Assembly (NCBI GenBank): GCA_033720975.1
Contig: JAWWBL010000001.1
Span: forward strand, 1-64,000
DNA length: 64,000 nt
DNA from: JAWWBL01 sp033720975
GTDB lineage: Bacteria > Actinomycetota > Acidimicrobiia > Spongiisociales > ZC4RG35
Direction: 5' to 3'
Within the stretch, counting starts at the first letter, position 1. Every line of letters begins with the position of its first letter. The position numbers and the translations under genes are program-made. The notes under the pieces are model-generated. The model searched no databases. It saw nothing but the letters and a program-made list of their open reading frames with translations, and had not been told where the DNA came from. Below, in pieces: positions 52,007 to 61,044 of the stretch.

Positions 52007-52885
52007 GTGGAGTGGCTCACTGACCTGATCGGCGATAGCGCGGCGGCCAACAATGTCTTGCTTTCGGCCGCCGTCTTCCTCCTGGTGCTGCTCGTGCGCT
52101 ACACCTTGCTGCGGATAATCGACTCGAGCGTCGACGACACGGAGGCTCAATACCGGGCCCGGAAGATCGTGAATTACGTCGCAACGGTCCTCTTCCTCAT
52201 CTCACTGGCGTTCATATGGGTCGAGGCCTTCGACAGTCTCCCCACCTACCTGGGACTCGTTTCCGCCGGTATTGCCATCGCCTTGGCCGATGTGCTGAAG
52301 AACATGGCCGGGTGGGTCCTGATCCTGACCCGCAAGCCTTTCCAGGTTGGAGACCGCATCGAGGTAAAGGGCTTGATCGGAGACGTCGTCGACGTCCGCC
52401 TATTCAGATTCTCGATGCTCGAGATCGGAGGATGGGTCGACGCCGAGCAGTCAACGGGACGTCTAGTCCACGTTCCCAACGGTTTGGTGTTCAACGAGCC
52501 TGTCGCCAATTACACCGAAGGGTTCGCCTACGTATGGGACGAGATCCCGATCCTCGTCACGTTCGAATCCGACTGGAAGCTCGCCGAACAGCTGATCGCG
52601 GGAATCCTGGAGGCTGAGGCTCCAGACGTCGAAGGCGCAGCCGGCACGAGGATCCGAGAAACGGCGCGGCTCTACAACATCCGGATCGGGACTCTGACAC
52701 CTGTCGTATACGTGTCAGTGAAGGACAGCGGCGTTCTCCTCACCGCCCGCTATCTGGTGGAGACGCGCACCCGCCGTGGACGCGCCGACCGGATCTGGCG
52801 CGCCGTCCTCGACGCGTTCGAAGCAGAACCAAAGATCGAGCTTGCCTACCCGACGATCCGGACTTTCCGGTCCGACAAGGTTTGA
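52007..52885 (+). CDS. small-conductance mechanosensitive channel (MscS family)
   Basis: A 292-residue MscS-type protein. Two or three membrane helices precede the pore-lining and beta-domain segment (GIAIALADVLKNMAGW, RKPFQVGDRIEVKGLIGDVV), which is the core MscS signature; the cytoplasmic vestibule domain follows (VHVPNGLVFNEPVANYT). It would release solutes on hypo-osmotic shock. The GTG start rests on the -10 spacing. The stop overlaps the TTG start of the sirtuin gene, an unexpected pairing. Confidence 0.9.
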   Translation: MEWLTDLIGDSAAANNVLLSAAVFLLVLLVRYTLLRIIDSSVDDTEAQYRARKIVNYVATVLFLISLAFIWVEAFDSLPTYLGLVSAGIAIALADVLKNMAGWVLILTRKPFQVGDRIEVKGLIGDVVDVRLFRFSMLEIGGWVDAEQSTGRLVHVPNGLVFNEPVANYTEGFAYVWDEIPILVTFESDWKLAEQLIAGILEAEAPDVEGAAGTRIRETARLYNIRIGTLTPVVYVSVKDSGVLLTARYLVETRTRRGRADRIWRAVLDAFEAEPKIELAYPTIRTFRSDKV

Positions 52886-53658
52886 ACCTCGAAGCGCTGA
52901 TCGCCGAGGCAGCGCACACTCTTGCTGCGGCCGACCAGATCCTCGTGTTCACGGGCGCCGGGTTGAGCACCGAGTCCGGTATCCCGGACTTCCGGGGGCC
53001 CGATGGGCTGTGGAGCAAGGTCGATCCTGACGACTTCACCATCGAACGCTTCGTCGTCAACCGCGATCTCAGAGTTCGAGGTTGGAGGATGCATGCCGAC
53101 GGCGAGTTGTGGGGAGCGAGATCGACAGTCTCGCCCAACACGGGCCACGAGGCGATCGTGTCACTCGAGCGGGCGGGGCGCTTGGCCGGAGTCATCACAC
53201 AGAACGTCGACGGCCTCCATCTCAAGTCCGGTCTTTCCACCGAGCACGTCGCAGAGCTTCACGGCAATGTCCGTGACAGCCGGTGTCTCAGCTGTGGCCA
53301 TGAGTGGGAGACGACCGAAGTGCTCGAGTGGGTTGATGCCGGTGAGGAAGACCCTCACTGCACCGAATGTGGAGGGATCGTCAAGACGGCAACCGTGATG
53401 TTTGGCCAGCTTCTCCCGGAGGATGAGCTGCGCAAGGCATCGGTCTTCCTCTCCATCGCCGACGCGGTTTTGGTGGTCGGATCCACCGTCGGTGTGTGGC
53501 CCGCCGCTGACTTCGTGATGAGAGCGGCCCAGCAGGCCAAGCCCATCGTGATCATCAACCGCGGCGAGACCGAGGCCGACCGTCTCGCCTCGGTCAAGAT
53601 CGACGCCGGTATCGGTGATGTGCTTCCACGAATCGTCGAGCGAGTCCTGGATAGTTAA
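52882..53658 (+). CDS. NAD-dependent protein deacylase (sirtuin, Sir2 family)
   Basis: A 258-residue sirtuin that removes acyl groups from lysines using NAD. GAGLSTESGIPDFRG, TQNVDGLH and the catalytic His in ELHGNV are present; the structural zinc is held by CLSCGH and CTECGG. Absence of the bacterial class III Tyr/Arg pair (the site after DFRG reads PDGLW) argues against a specialised desuccinylase. The TTG start overlaps the channel stop. With the many acyl-CoA enzymes here, control of protein acylation is plausible. Confidence 0.93.
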   Translation: MNLEALIAEAAHTLAAADQILVFTGAGLSTESGIPDFRGPDGLWSKVDPDDFTIERFVVNRDLRVRGWRMHADGELWGARSTVSPNTGHEAIVSLERAGRLAGVITQNVDGLHLKSGLSTEHVAELHGNVRDSRCLSCGHEWETTEVLEWVDAGEEDPHCTECGGIVKTATVMFGQLLPEDELRKASVFLSIADAVLVVGSTVGVWPAADFVMRAAQQAKPIVIINRGETEADRLASVKIDAGIGDVLPRIVERVLDS

Positions 53659-53722
53659 AGCGATCGAACGCGATCGAGATCCCGAACGGCAAGGTCCGAG
53701 CTTCTGCTATTAGCAGGCCAGG

Positions 53723-53728
53723 TACCAT
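53723..53728 (+). promoter_or_regulatory. -10 element of the acyl-CoA dehydrogenase gene
   Basis: TACCAT ends 7 nt before the ATG. Confidence 0.5.
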
Positions 53729-53735
53729 CACACCC

Positions 53736-55520
53736 ATGTCCGGCTACACCGCTCCTCTTGCCGACATGTCATTCGTCCTCAATCACGTGGCGAACCTGGA
53801 GGCAATCTCCAAGCTGAACGGCTTTCAGCATGCGGATCCAGCGACGGTCGACGCACTATTGGAGGAGGCCGGCCGCTTCTTCTCCGAGGTAATCGCCCCC
53901 CTCAACCGGATCGGAGACGAAGTCGGGTCTGTCCTCGACGACGACGGTTCTGTGCGCACCCCCGACGGGTTCAAGGATGCCTACAAGATGTACGTCGAAT
54001 CTGGATGGGCCGGAGCACACATGCCCGCCGAGTGGGGTGGCGGCGGCCTTCCCTACATCGTGGGTGTTGCCCTCAACGAGATGTTCAAGTCGGCCAACCT
54101 CGCCTTCTCCCTCTGTCCGATGCTGACCCACGGCAGCGTCGAGGCGCTGAAGCACCACGGCGACGACGCGTTGGTCTCCACCTACGCCGAGAAGCTGACA
54201 GTCGGCGAATGGACAGGGACGATGCACCTGACCGAACCCCAGGCGGGGTCCGACGTCGGGGCCCTCCGCACTCGAGCCGTCCCCAAAGAGGACGGCACAT
54301 ACCGCCTGTTCGGAACAAAGATCTTCATCACATGGGGCGACCACGACCTCGCCGGAAACATCATCCACTTCGTTCTCGCCCGGACGCCGGACGCCCCGCC
54401 GGGCACCCGCGGGATCTCAATGTTCGTGGTCCCCAAGTTCGTGCCCGACGCCAACGGCGAGCCCGGTGAGCGCAATGACTACACGATCGTGTCACTCGAG
54501 CACAAGTTGGGCATTCATGCCTCTCCGACGTGCGTGATCTCCTTCGGCGACGGGGGCGAGGGAGCCGTTGGCTACCTCATCGGCGATGAGATGGAGGGGA
54601 TGCGCAACATGTTCACCATGATGAACGCGGCGCGGATCGGTGTAGGGGAAGAAGGCCTGGCTATATCCGAGCGCGCCCTTCAACAAGCCCTCCGGTACGC
54701 CCACGAGCGAATCCAGGGGAGGCCGGTAGGCGCCTCGGCGAAAGAGAGCGTCTCCATTGTGGAGCACCCCGACGTCCGTCGGATGCTGCTGACGATGAAG
54801 GCCTACACCGAGGCGATGAGGGCCCTCGTGTATGTAACCGCCCAAGAAGGAGACCTCGCTGCACACGGGGAAAGCGATGAGATACGGTCGCGGGCGGGAG
54901 AGAGGCTCTCACTCCTCACACCCGTCGTGAAGGCCTGGTGTACCGACCTCGGAGTCGAGATGGCCTCGCTGGGTATCCAGGTCCATGGCGGCATGGGATA
55001 TGTAGAGGAAACCGGCGCCGCCCAGCATCTACGCGACTCGCGGATCGCCCCCATCTACGAGGGGACCAACGGGATACAAGCGATCGATCTCGTACTGCGG
55101 AAGCTGACGCTCAGGGACGGGGCGGTCATTGAGGAGCTGATCACCGACATGACCGAGGCCCTTTCCGACATGAACGACCATGAGCAGCTGGCACTATTCC
55201 GCGATCAGTTGACGACAGCAGTTCAAGGGCTGGCCGACACATCCGGTTGGCTCATTGGGCAGATTGCCGAGGGCCACACCAATGACGCATTAGCTGGGGC
55301 AACACCATTCCTGACCCAACTCGGCACCGTCGCCGGGGGCTGGTTGATGGCCAAGGCTGCCGTGGCCGCATTGAGACAACCGGCCAACGTCGACCCGGGC
55401 TTCCTCGCCGACAAGATCACCACCGCAAGGTTCTACGGCGAGCATCTTCTTCCCAAGGCAAACGGGCTCGTTCCCACCATCAAGGCCGGATACACGCTCC
55501 TCGCCGAGTCCCGGCTCTGA
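53736..55520 (+). CDS. acyl-CoA dehydrogenase (FadE, long form)
   Basis: A 594-residue flavoprotein that desaturates acyl-CoA and passes electrons to ETF. MHLTEPQAGSDVG and IFITWGDHD are FAD/substrate signatures; IQVHGGMGYVEETGAAQ and the catalytic Glu in IYEGTNGIQAIDL are conserved. The N- and C-terminal extensions give the long form (about 600 residues) seen in actinobacterial FadE5-type enzymes. Electrons could reach the EtfD-like protein at the other end of the window. It is followed 3 nt later by an SDR gene. Confidence 0.93.
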   Translation: MSGYTAPLADMSFVLNHVANLEAISKLNGFQHADPATVDALLEEAGRFFSEVIAPLNRIGDEVGSVLDDDGSVRTPDGFKDAYKMYVESGWAGAHMPAEWGGGGLPYIVGVALNEMFKSANLAFSLCPMLTHGSVEALKHHGDDALVSTYAEKLTVGEWTGTMHLTEPQAGSDVGALRTRAVPKEDGTYRLFGTKIFITWGDHDLAGNIIHFVLARTPDAPPGTRGISMFVVPKFVPDANGEPGERNDYTIVSLEHKLGIHASPTCVISFGDGGEGAVGYLIGDEMEGMRNMFTMMNAARIGVGEEGLAISERALQQALRYAHERIQGRPVGASAKESVSIVEHPDVRRMLLTMKAYTEAMRALVYVTAQEGDLAAHGESDEIRSRAGERLSLLTPVVKAWCTDLGVEMASLGIQVHGGMGYVEETGAAQHLRDSRIAPIYEGTNGIQAIDLVLRKLTLRDGAVIEELITDMTEALSDMNDHEQLALFRDQLTTAVQGLADTSGWLIGQIAEGHTNDALAGATPFLTQLGTVAGGWLMAKAAVAALRQPANVDPGFLADKITTARFYGEHLLPKANGLVPTIKAGYTLLAESRL

Positions 55521-55523
55521 GGC

Positions 55524-56306
55524 ATGCGCCTCGCCGACAAGACAATCGTCATCACGGGCGCGGGCTCCGGAATCGGAGCGGCGCTGGCAAACAGATTCGC
55601 TGCCGAGTCTCCGCGGGGCCTCATCCTGGCCGACCTCAACCTCGAGGCGGTCACCGAAGTGGCCGAACAGGTCGGAGGCGTGCCTTTCGAGGCCGACGTC
55701 TCCTCCTCGGAGGCAAACGCCGAACTGATCGGGCTTGCGGAGAATCGGTTTGGGCCCGTCGACCTCTTCTGTGCCAACGCCGGATACGGCGCGGTGGGAG
55801 ACGAACAGAGCCCCACCGAGGACTGGGACCGCATGTGGCATGTGAATTTCATGTCCCACGTCCATGCGGCACGCCATCTGATTCCAGGTTGGGTCGAGCG
55901 CGGTGACGGGTACCTGCTGGTCACAGCCTCCGCTGCCGGCCTACTCACCAACCTCCGAGCCGCCCAATACTCGGTGACCAAGCACGCTGCGGTTGCCTTC
56001 GCCGAGTGGCTGGCAGTGACATACGGCGACGCAGGAGTGAAGGTGAGCTGTCTCTGTCCTCAATTCGTCAACACAGCGCTGGTCGAGGGCGCGGACGAGT
56101 TCGAGCTCCTGGCCCAACTCGCCCCGTTGCTCGAGCCGGAGGAGGTCGCCGAGTCCGTCGTGGCCGGGCTCGATGCCGAGGAGTTTCTGATCCTTCCCCA
56201 TCCCGAGGTGGCTCAGTACTTCAAGAACAAAGCAAATGACTACGACCGATGGATCGGCGGGATGCGCAAGTTGCAGCGCAATCTTTTCCCCCCATCCGCG
56301 GAATAG
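55524..56306 (+). CDS. short-chain dehydrogenase/reductase
   Basis: A 260-residue SDR: ITGAGSGIGAALANRF, CANAG, catalytic Ser in VTASAAGLL and Tyr/Lys in YSVTKHAA. The second strand ends in Asp (ADLN), suggesting NAD. A long C-terminal tail (KNKANDYDRWIGGMRKL) is unusual and is shared with a subset of actinobacterial acyl-CoA-linked SDRs. Placed directly after the acyl-CoA dehydrogenase gene, it may oxidise a hydroxyacyl-CoA, though this is inference. Confidence 0.88.
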   Translation: MRLADKTIVITGAGSGIGAALANRFAAESPRGLILADLNLEAVTEVAEQVGGVPFEADVSSSEANAELIGLAENRFGPVDLFCANAGYGAVGDEQSPTEDWDRMWHVNFMSHVHAARHLIPGWVERGDGYLLVTASAAGLLTNLRAAQYSVTKHAAVAFAEWLAVTYGDAGVKVSCLCPQFVNTALVEGADEFELLAQLAPLLEPEEVAESVVAGLDAEEFLILPHPEVAQYFKNKANDYDRWIGGMRKLQRNLFPPSAE

Positions 56307-56321
56307 GGCAGAATTGGGGTC

Positions 56322-57485
56322 ATGAGCAAGAGACGGGTCGTCGTAACCGGCGTTGGAGTGGTGGCAGCACCAGGCATCGGCATGGACGATCTTTGGAAAG
56401 GGCTTCAGCGGGAGCCCGGTCCCGCCCCACGGCTCATAGAGGACTGGGATCCGGAGCCGTGGATCCCCAAGCGGGAGTCCCGGCGTTTGGACAAGTTCAC
56501 CCAGTTTGCGTTGGTTGCAACCCAGGAGGCTTTCAGCCAATCGGGCATCCCCGATGTCGACCCCAATCGCGTGACAGTCTCGGTGGCAACCGGAATTGGC
56601 GGGTTGGAGGCGCTCGAGGACCTTGTGCACGCCTCCGATGAGGATTCGCCGCGGGTTTCCCCGTTCCAGATCCCCATGATGATGGCCAACGCCGCGGCAG
56701 CCGCGATCTCAATCAAGTACGGATTTGGCGGTCAGGTGTCGACACCGGTCGTGGCCTGCGCCGCAGGATCGCAGTCGGTCCTCGATGGTCTTCGTCAGCT
56801 GCAGTGGGGATACGCCGACGTCGCCGTCGTGGGGGGGAGCGAAGCCGCAGCGCGGCGCCCCGCCAGGGAGGGATTCAAGGCGGCACGGGCTCTCTCCACT
56901 TCCGGGTACGCCAGACCGTTTGATGTCGATCGCGACGGGTTTGTCATGGGGGAAGGCGCCGCCATGCTCGTTCTCGAGGCAGAAGAAGCAGCTCAGGCGC
57001 GCGGGGCAACGCCGCTGGCCGTCGTATTAGGCGCAGCATCCACCGCCGACGCGCACCACATCACGGCACCACATCCCGAAGGCGAAGGAGCGGAACGCGC
57101 CATGAGGCTCGCCATGGAAGACGCTGGCCTGCAGCCGTCTGATGTCGCCTACATCAATGCCCATGGCACCGGCACCGACCTCAACGACCGAACCGAGGGT
57201 CTGGTCATCAGCCGGATCTTCGGAGAATCGCAGCCCGCGGTCTCCTCTATCAAGGGAACGACCGGGCATGGCCTGGGGGCGTCGGGTTCGATCGAAGCAG
57301 CCGTTGTGGTTGAGGCAATCAGGCGCAAGGAACTGCCGCCGAACATCGGGCTGGTGAATCAGGATCCTGAGATCCCGCTCAACGACATCGTGCGGGAAGC
57401 GCGTCCATGGGAACCAGGGCCTGCTCTGTCCAACTCGTTCGGGTTCGGGGGGCACAACACGGTTCTCGCCATAGGGCCTGTCTGA
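56322..57485 (+). CDS. beta-ketoacyl-ACP synthase II-like (FabF family)
   Basis: A 387-residue condensing enzyme. The Cys-His-His triad is intact: VACAAGSQSV, NAHGTGTDLND and GTTGHGLGASGS. GEGAAMLVLE and NSFGFGGHN are also standard. It is slightly shorter than E. coli FabF (about 412). It extends acyl chains on ACP, or could serve a specialised polyketide/lipid path, but no acpP, fabD or fabG neighbours are here. It lies 16 nt after the SDR gene and just before the TPP riboswitch. Confidence 0.88.
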   Translation: MSKRRVVVTGVGVVAAPGIGMDDLWKGLQREPGPAPRLIEDWDPEPWIPKRESRRLDKFTQFALVATQEAFSQSGIPDVDPNRVTVSVATGIGGLEALEDLVHASDEDSPRVSPFQIPMMMANAAAAAISIKYGFGGQVSTPVVACAAGSQSVLDGLRQLQWGYADVAVVGGSEAAARRPAREGFKAARALSTSGYARPFDVDRDGFVMGEGAAMLVLEAEEAAQARGATPLAVVLGAASTADAHHITAPHPEGEGAERAMRLAMEDAGLQPSDVAYINAHGTGTDLNDRTEGLVISRIFGESQPAVSSIKGTTGHGLGASGSIEAAVVVEAIRRKELPPNIGLVNQDPEIPLNDIVREARPWEPGPALSNSFGFGGHNTVLAIGPV

Positions 57486-57503
57486 GCAAAGCGGCTGCCC
57501 CTG

Positions 57504-57509
57504 TATGAT
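57504..57509 (+). promoter_or_regulatory. -10 element upstream of the TPP riboswitch
   Basis: TATGAT preceded by TG (extended -10) lies just before the riboswitch; a -35 is not obvious. Confidence 0.45.
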
Positions 57510-57515
57510 TCAGTC

Positions 57516-57604
57516 CGACGGGAGCTCGGTGAGACCGGGCTGAGAGGGAGCCTCAAGGCTCCGACCGACAGAACCTGATACGGGTAATTCCGGCGCAGGG
57601 ACCC
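57516..57604 (+). ncRNA. TPP riboswitch (THI element)
   Basis: The conserved core is plain: GGGCTGAGAGGG in the pyrimidine-sensor arm, then AACCTGATACGGGTAATTCC and GGCGCAGGGA in the pyrophosphate-sensor arm. These match the CUGAGA and ACCUGA...UAAU...GCGYAGGGA boxes. It ends about 30 nt before the thiB start, near the AAGGAGGAG ribosome-binding site, so control of translation initiation is likely. Confidence 0.93.
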
Positions 57605-57631
57605 AGGCTCATCGCTCCCAAGGAGGAGAAG

Positions 57632-58672
57632 ATGAGACTGTCCAAACTCACCGCGATCGGGATCTCGGCGCTGGCATTGGCCATAGCTGCCTGCTCAGCC
57701 GAACAGGCTCCTGGCACCCTCACCCTGATCGCCCACGACTCTTTCGCCGACGGGGTGACCGAAGACACCTTCGCCGCATTCACAGAAGAGACCGGCATTC
57801 GAGTCGAGGTCCTGGCTGCCGGCGATGCCGGTTCGATGGTCAACCAAGCCGTGCTTTCAAAAGGAAATCCCCTTGCCGACGTCCTGTTCGGAGTCGACGA
57901 CACCTACCTATCTCGGGCTCTCGATGAGGAAATCTTCAGGGTGTACAGGTCCACTGAGGTCGACAAGGTTCATCCGGAGCTGGTCGACACCCAATATCGG
58001 GTCACGCCGATCGACTACGGCGATGTCTGCATCAACTACGACACGGCATGGTTCGAGTCGACCTCGATCGCGGTTCCGGAGCGTCTGGAAAGTCTGCGTG
58101 CCGAGCTCTACGCGAGCCACCTGAGCGTGGAGCACCCTGCAACCTCCTCGCCCGGACTGGCCTTCATGTTTGCGACCATTGCCGAATTTGGAGAGGAGGG
58201 ATGGCTGGATTTCTGGGCTGACCTGAGAGATGGCGGTGTTCGCGTGGCATCCGATTGGACTACTGCCTACTACACGGACTTCCTCACACATGGCGGCCCC
58301 TCCAGCATGGTGGTCTCCTACGCGTCCTCGCCGCCAGCCGAGGTGGTTTTCTCGGAGGAGCCGATCGACAGCCCTCCCACGGGTGTGATCGAGGCCGGGT
58401 GCTACCGGCAGGTCGAATATGCCGGGATCCTGGCCGGGACCCAATATCCGGCGGCGGCTGGGAAGCTGATCGACTTCATGCTCTCGCTCGAGTTCCAGGA
58501 GCAGATTCCTCTCTCCTGGTTCGTGTTCCCCGCCAACCAGGACGCCCAGCTCCCATCGGTGTTCGCCGAACACGTCGTGATACCCGACGATCCGGCGCGC
58601 CTGTCGCCGGCCTACATCGCGGAGAACCGGGACCGCTGGATCGATGAATGGATACAGGTGATGGAAGGCTGA
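57632..58672 (+). CDS. thiB: thiamine ABC transporter substrate-binding lipoprotein
   Basis: A 346-residue periplasmic-type binding protein with a lipoprotein signal (lipobox IAAC at about residue 21). LTLIAHDSFADG, TGIRVEVLAAGDAGSMVNQ, DVLFGVDDTYLSRA and DYGDVCINYD match thiamine-binding TbpA/ThiB. It sits directly behind a TPP riboswitch with AAGGAGGAG 3 nt before the ATG. It captures thiamine or its phosphates for ThiPQ. Confidence 0.92.
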   Translation: MRLSKLTAIGISALALAIAACSAEQAPGTLTLIAHDSFADGVTEDTFAAFTEETGIRVEVLAAGDAGSMVNQAVLSKGNPLADVLFGVDDTYLSRALDEEIFRVYRSTEVDKVHPELVDTQYRVTPIDYGDVCINYDTAWFESTSIAVPERLESLRAELYASHLSVEHPATSSPGLAFMFATIAEFGEEGWLDFWADLRDGGVRVASDWTTAYYTDFLTHGGPSSMVVSYASSPPAEVVFSEEPIDSPPTGVIEAGCYRQVEYAGILAGTQYPAAAGKLIDFMLSLEFQEQIPLSWFVFPANQDAQLPSVFAEHVVIPDDPARLSPAYIAENRDRWIDEWIQVMEG

Positions 58673-60222
58673 GACGCTCGATACGGTGGGGTTGGGTGGG
58701 GGTCGCCACCGTCCCCGCGCTCTTCGTCGGCTACTTCTTTGCCTACCCGGTCGTCCGGATCCTCGATGTGGGCCTCTCCGAACTGAGCATCGGGGCCTCC
58801 GGGCTGCAGGCACGGCTGCTCAGGGTGGGGTGGTTCACCCTTTGGCAGGCGTCGCTGTCCACCGTCCTGACCCTTCTGGCGGCGACCCCACTCACCTGGG
58901 CTGTGTCCTCATACGAGTTCAAGGGTCGTCGTCTCGCCACCGCTCTCGTAGCTGTCCCCTTCGTCCTCCCGACGGTGGTGGTCGGCACCGCGTTTCTGTC
59001 TCTCGGCTTCGTCCAATCGATCGGATCGATCCTCGCCGCCCACGTCTTTTTCAACGTGGCGGTCGTGGTGAGAACTGTCTCGTCAGTCTGGTCCAGGATC
59101 GACCCTCGGCTCATCGAAGCTGGCCGAGTCCTCGGCGCCGGCCCCTGGCAGACCTTTCGCCTTGTGACGCTGCCCTTGCTGCGGCCGGCAATCGCCGCGG
59201 CGTCTTCGATCGTCTTCCTTTTCACATTTACGTCCTTTGGGGTAGTTCTGATCCTCGGTGGCTTCCGCTTCGCCACCTTGGAGGTCGAGATCTATCGGCA
59301 AGCCGTGAACCTCTTCGACCTTCCTCTGGCTGCTTCGCTGGCGATAGTCCAACTGATCGGGGTCACCACCGCCCTCTACGTCTACTCCCGCTATCAGGAG
59401 TCGAGATCGGCGTCATGGGAAGTTGCCGGTGCCCGCCTCCTCCCAAGGCCTCGGGGAGCAATGAGATGGCTTGTCGGATCGGTGGTGATCGCCAGTCTTA
59501 CCGTGCTCATGGCCCCGTTGATCTCCCTCTTCTCTGACAGCCTGGGCCGAGGGTTCTACACGGGTCTGTTCGGGTCTGATGCGGTGGTCGGCAGCCCGAT
59601 CGCGTCGGTCGGTAACAGTCTCCGATTCGCCGCCATCGCCACGCTCATTTCGACAATCGTTGGCCTGATGGCGGCTGCGGCGATATCCGCCCGCCGAGGA
59701 ACCCTGTCCAAGTGGTTCGACATGCTCCTGATGCTTCCTCTGGGCACATCAGCGGTGACGATCGGTTTCGGATTCATTGTGGCACTCGATTGGCCTGTGG
59801 ATCTGCGCGCATCGTTCTGGCTGATACCAATCGCGCACGCATTGGTCGCCGTCCCGTTCGTGGTGAGGACAACGCTTCCCACCCTGCGGTCGATCCGCCA
59901 AGAGATGCGGGACGCGGCGGCAGTACTGGGGGCTTCCCCATGGAGGGTGTGGCGGCAGATCGACCTGCCCATCGTGAGTCGAGCAGCCATGGTCGGCTCC
60001 GGGTTCGCATTTGTCGTCTCTCTCGGTGAGTTCGGAGCGACGTCGTTCGTCGCCCGTCCCAACATCCACACGGTGCCCACCATGATCTTCAGGCTGCTGG
60101 GACGTCCCGGCGAGGTGTCCTTCGGGATGGCCATGGCTCTCTCGGTTCTCCTCGCTGCGATCACCGCTGGTGTCGTCATGTGGCTGGACCGAGCTCGCGT
60201 GGGAGAGTTGGGGAGGTTCTGA
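58648..60222 (+). CDS. thiP: thiamine ABC transporter permease
   Basis: A 524-residue double permease, about twelve membrane helices, with two EAA loops (EAGRVLGAGPWQTFRLVTLP and DAAAVLGASPWRVWRQIDLP), as expected for ThiP. The ATG lies 25 nt inside thiB, without another start near the stop, which ensures coupling. It forms the membrane channel of the thiamine importer. Confidence 0.92.
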   Translation: MDTGDGRLRRSIRWGWVGVATVPALFVGYFFAYPVVRILDVGLSELSIGASGLQARLLRVGWFTLWQASLSTVLTLLAATPLTWAVSSYEFKGRRLATALVAVPFVLPTVVVGTAFLSLGFVQSIGSILAAHVFFNVAVVVRTVSSVWSRIDPRLIEAGRVLGAGPWQTFRLVTLPLLRPAIAAASSIVFLFTFTSFGVVLILGGFRFATLEVEIYRQAVNLFDLPLAASLAIVQLIGVTTALYVYSRYQESRSASWEVAGARLLPRPRGAMRWLVGSVVIASLTVLMAPLISLFSDSLGRGFYTGLFGSDAVVGSPIASVGNSLRFAAIATLISTIVGLMAAAAISARRGTLSKWFDMLLMLPLGTSAVTIGFGFIVALDWPVDLRASFWLIPIAHALVAVPFVVRTTLPTLRSIRQEMRDAAAVLGASPWRVWRQIDLPIVSRAAMVGSGFAFVVSLGEFGATSFVARPNIHTVPTMIFRLLGRPGEVSFGMAMALSVLLAAITAGVVMWLDRARVGELGRF

Positions 60223-60917
60223 TGCTCGAAATCGACCAGATCGACGTCTCCATCGAGGACACACCAATACTCCGTCAGGCCGACCTGACGGTCGGGAACG
60301 GTGAGGTCGTGGGACTACTGGGACCATCTGGATCGGGGAAGTCGACACTGCTGAGGGCGGTGGCGGGTCTCGTCGACGTGGCGTCGGGTGACATCCGCTG
60401 GGATGGCGCATCGCTCCTCGATGTGCCTACCCACCGTCGTGGGCTCGGACTCATGTTCCAGGGGTACGCACTTTTCCCTCATCTGGATGTGGCACAAAAC
60501 GTGGGGTTCGGGCTGCGCATGCAACGGAACGCGACTCCCGGCCCCCTGATATCCGAGGCTCTCGAGATGGTCGGGCTGGCGGGCTACGAGAATCGAGAGG
60601 TCGACTCGCTCTCGGGCGGGGAGAAACAGCGCGTGGCCCTCGCCCGGACTCTCGCCCCGCAGCCCCGATTCGTGATGCTCGACGAGCCCCTCGGAGCCCT
60701 GGACCGAAACCTGCGGAGGATGCTGATGACCGAGATGAGGGAGATACTCACCGAGCGAGAGGTCACCGGGATCGTCGTCACCCATGATCGGGACGAGGCG
60801 GTTGCCATGGCCGACCGTTTAGCCCTCATGAGGGAAGGGACCATTGTTCAGACCGGCACTCTGTCAGAGATCCTGGACCGTCCGGCGAACGACTGGGTCC
60901 GCGCCTTCGTCTCCTGA
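60222..60917 (+). CDS. thiQ: thiamine ABC transporter ATP-binding protein
   Basis: A 231-residue ABC ATPase: Walker A GPSGSGKST, Q-loop MFQGYALFPHLDV, signature LSGGEKQRVALA, Walker B FVMLDEP and switch THDRDEA. GGGAGG lies 5 nt before an ATG that shares one base with the thiP stop (TGATG), so this start is preferred to a longer frame inside thiP. It powers thiamine import. The 3' end is followed within 3 nt by repeat copy B and then a strong hairpin. Confidence 0.93.
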   Translation: MLEIDQIDVSIEDTPILRQADLTVGNGEVVGLLGPSGSGKSTLLRAVAGLVDVASGDIRWDGASLLDVPTHRRGLGLMFQGYALFPHLDVAQNVGFGLRMQRNATPGPLISEALEMVGLAGYENREVDSLSGGEKQRVALARTLAPQPRFVMLDEPLGALDRNLRRMLMTEMREILTEREVTGIVVTHDRDEAVAMADRLALMREGTIVQTGTLSEILDRPANDWVRAFVS

Positions 60918-60919
60918 TC

Positions 60920-60969
60920 GCAAACCTCAGGTAGGTAGCGCCCTATACGGGCGCTACCGGTCTCAAGAA
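60920..60969. repeat. 50-bp intergenic repeat, copy B
   Basis: Differs from copy A at two positions, one of which (AAC to ACC) extends the hairpin to 10 bp, GGTAGCGCCC-TATAC-GGGCGCTACC. It begins 2 nt after the thiQ stop. Confidence 0.75.
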
Positions 60970-60973
60970 TGCC

Positions 60974-61004
60974 GAGATGGCCCCCGAAATTCGGGGGCCA
61001 TCTC
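60974..61004. terminator. bidirectional terminator hairpin
   Basis: A perfect 15-bp inverted repeat (GAGATGGCCCCCGAA and its complement) around a single central base lies between convergent thiQ and the EF-hand-like gene. No T-run; the stem strength makes termination likely in both directions. Confidence 0.75.
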
Positions 61005-61044
61005 CACCTGGGCGGTGCGGGGAGGAGGAAGTGAGAGGGACCGC

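Noticed and set aside
53660..53680. Tandem GCGATCGA repeat before the acyl-CoA dehydrogenase gene
   Set aside because: Two 8-bp copies only, no further copies or symmetry that would suggest an operator; kept as chance.
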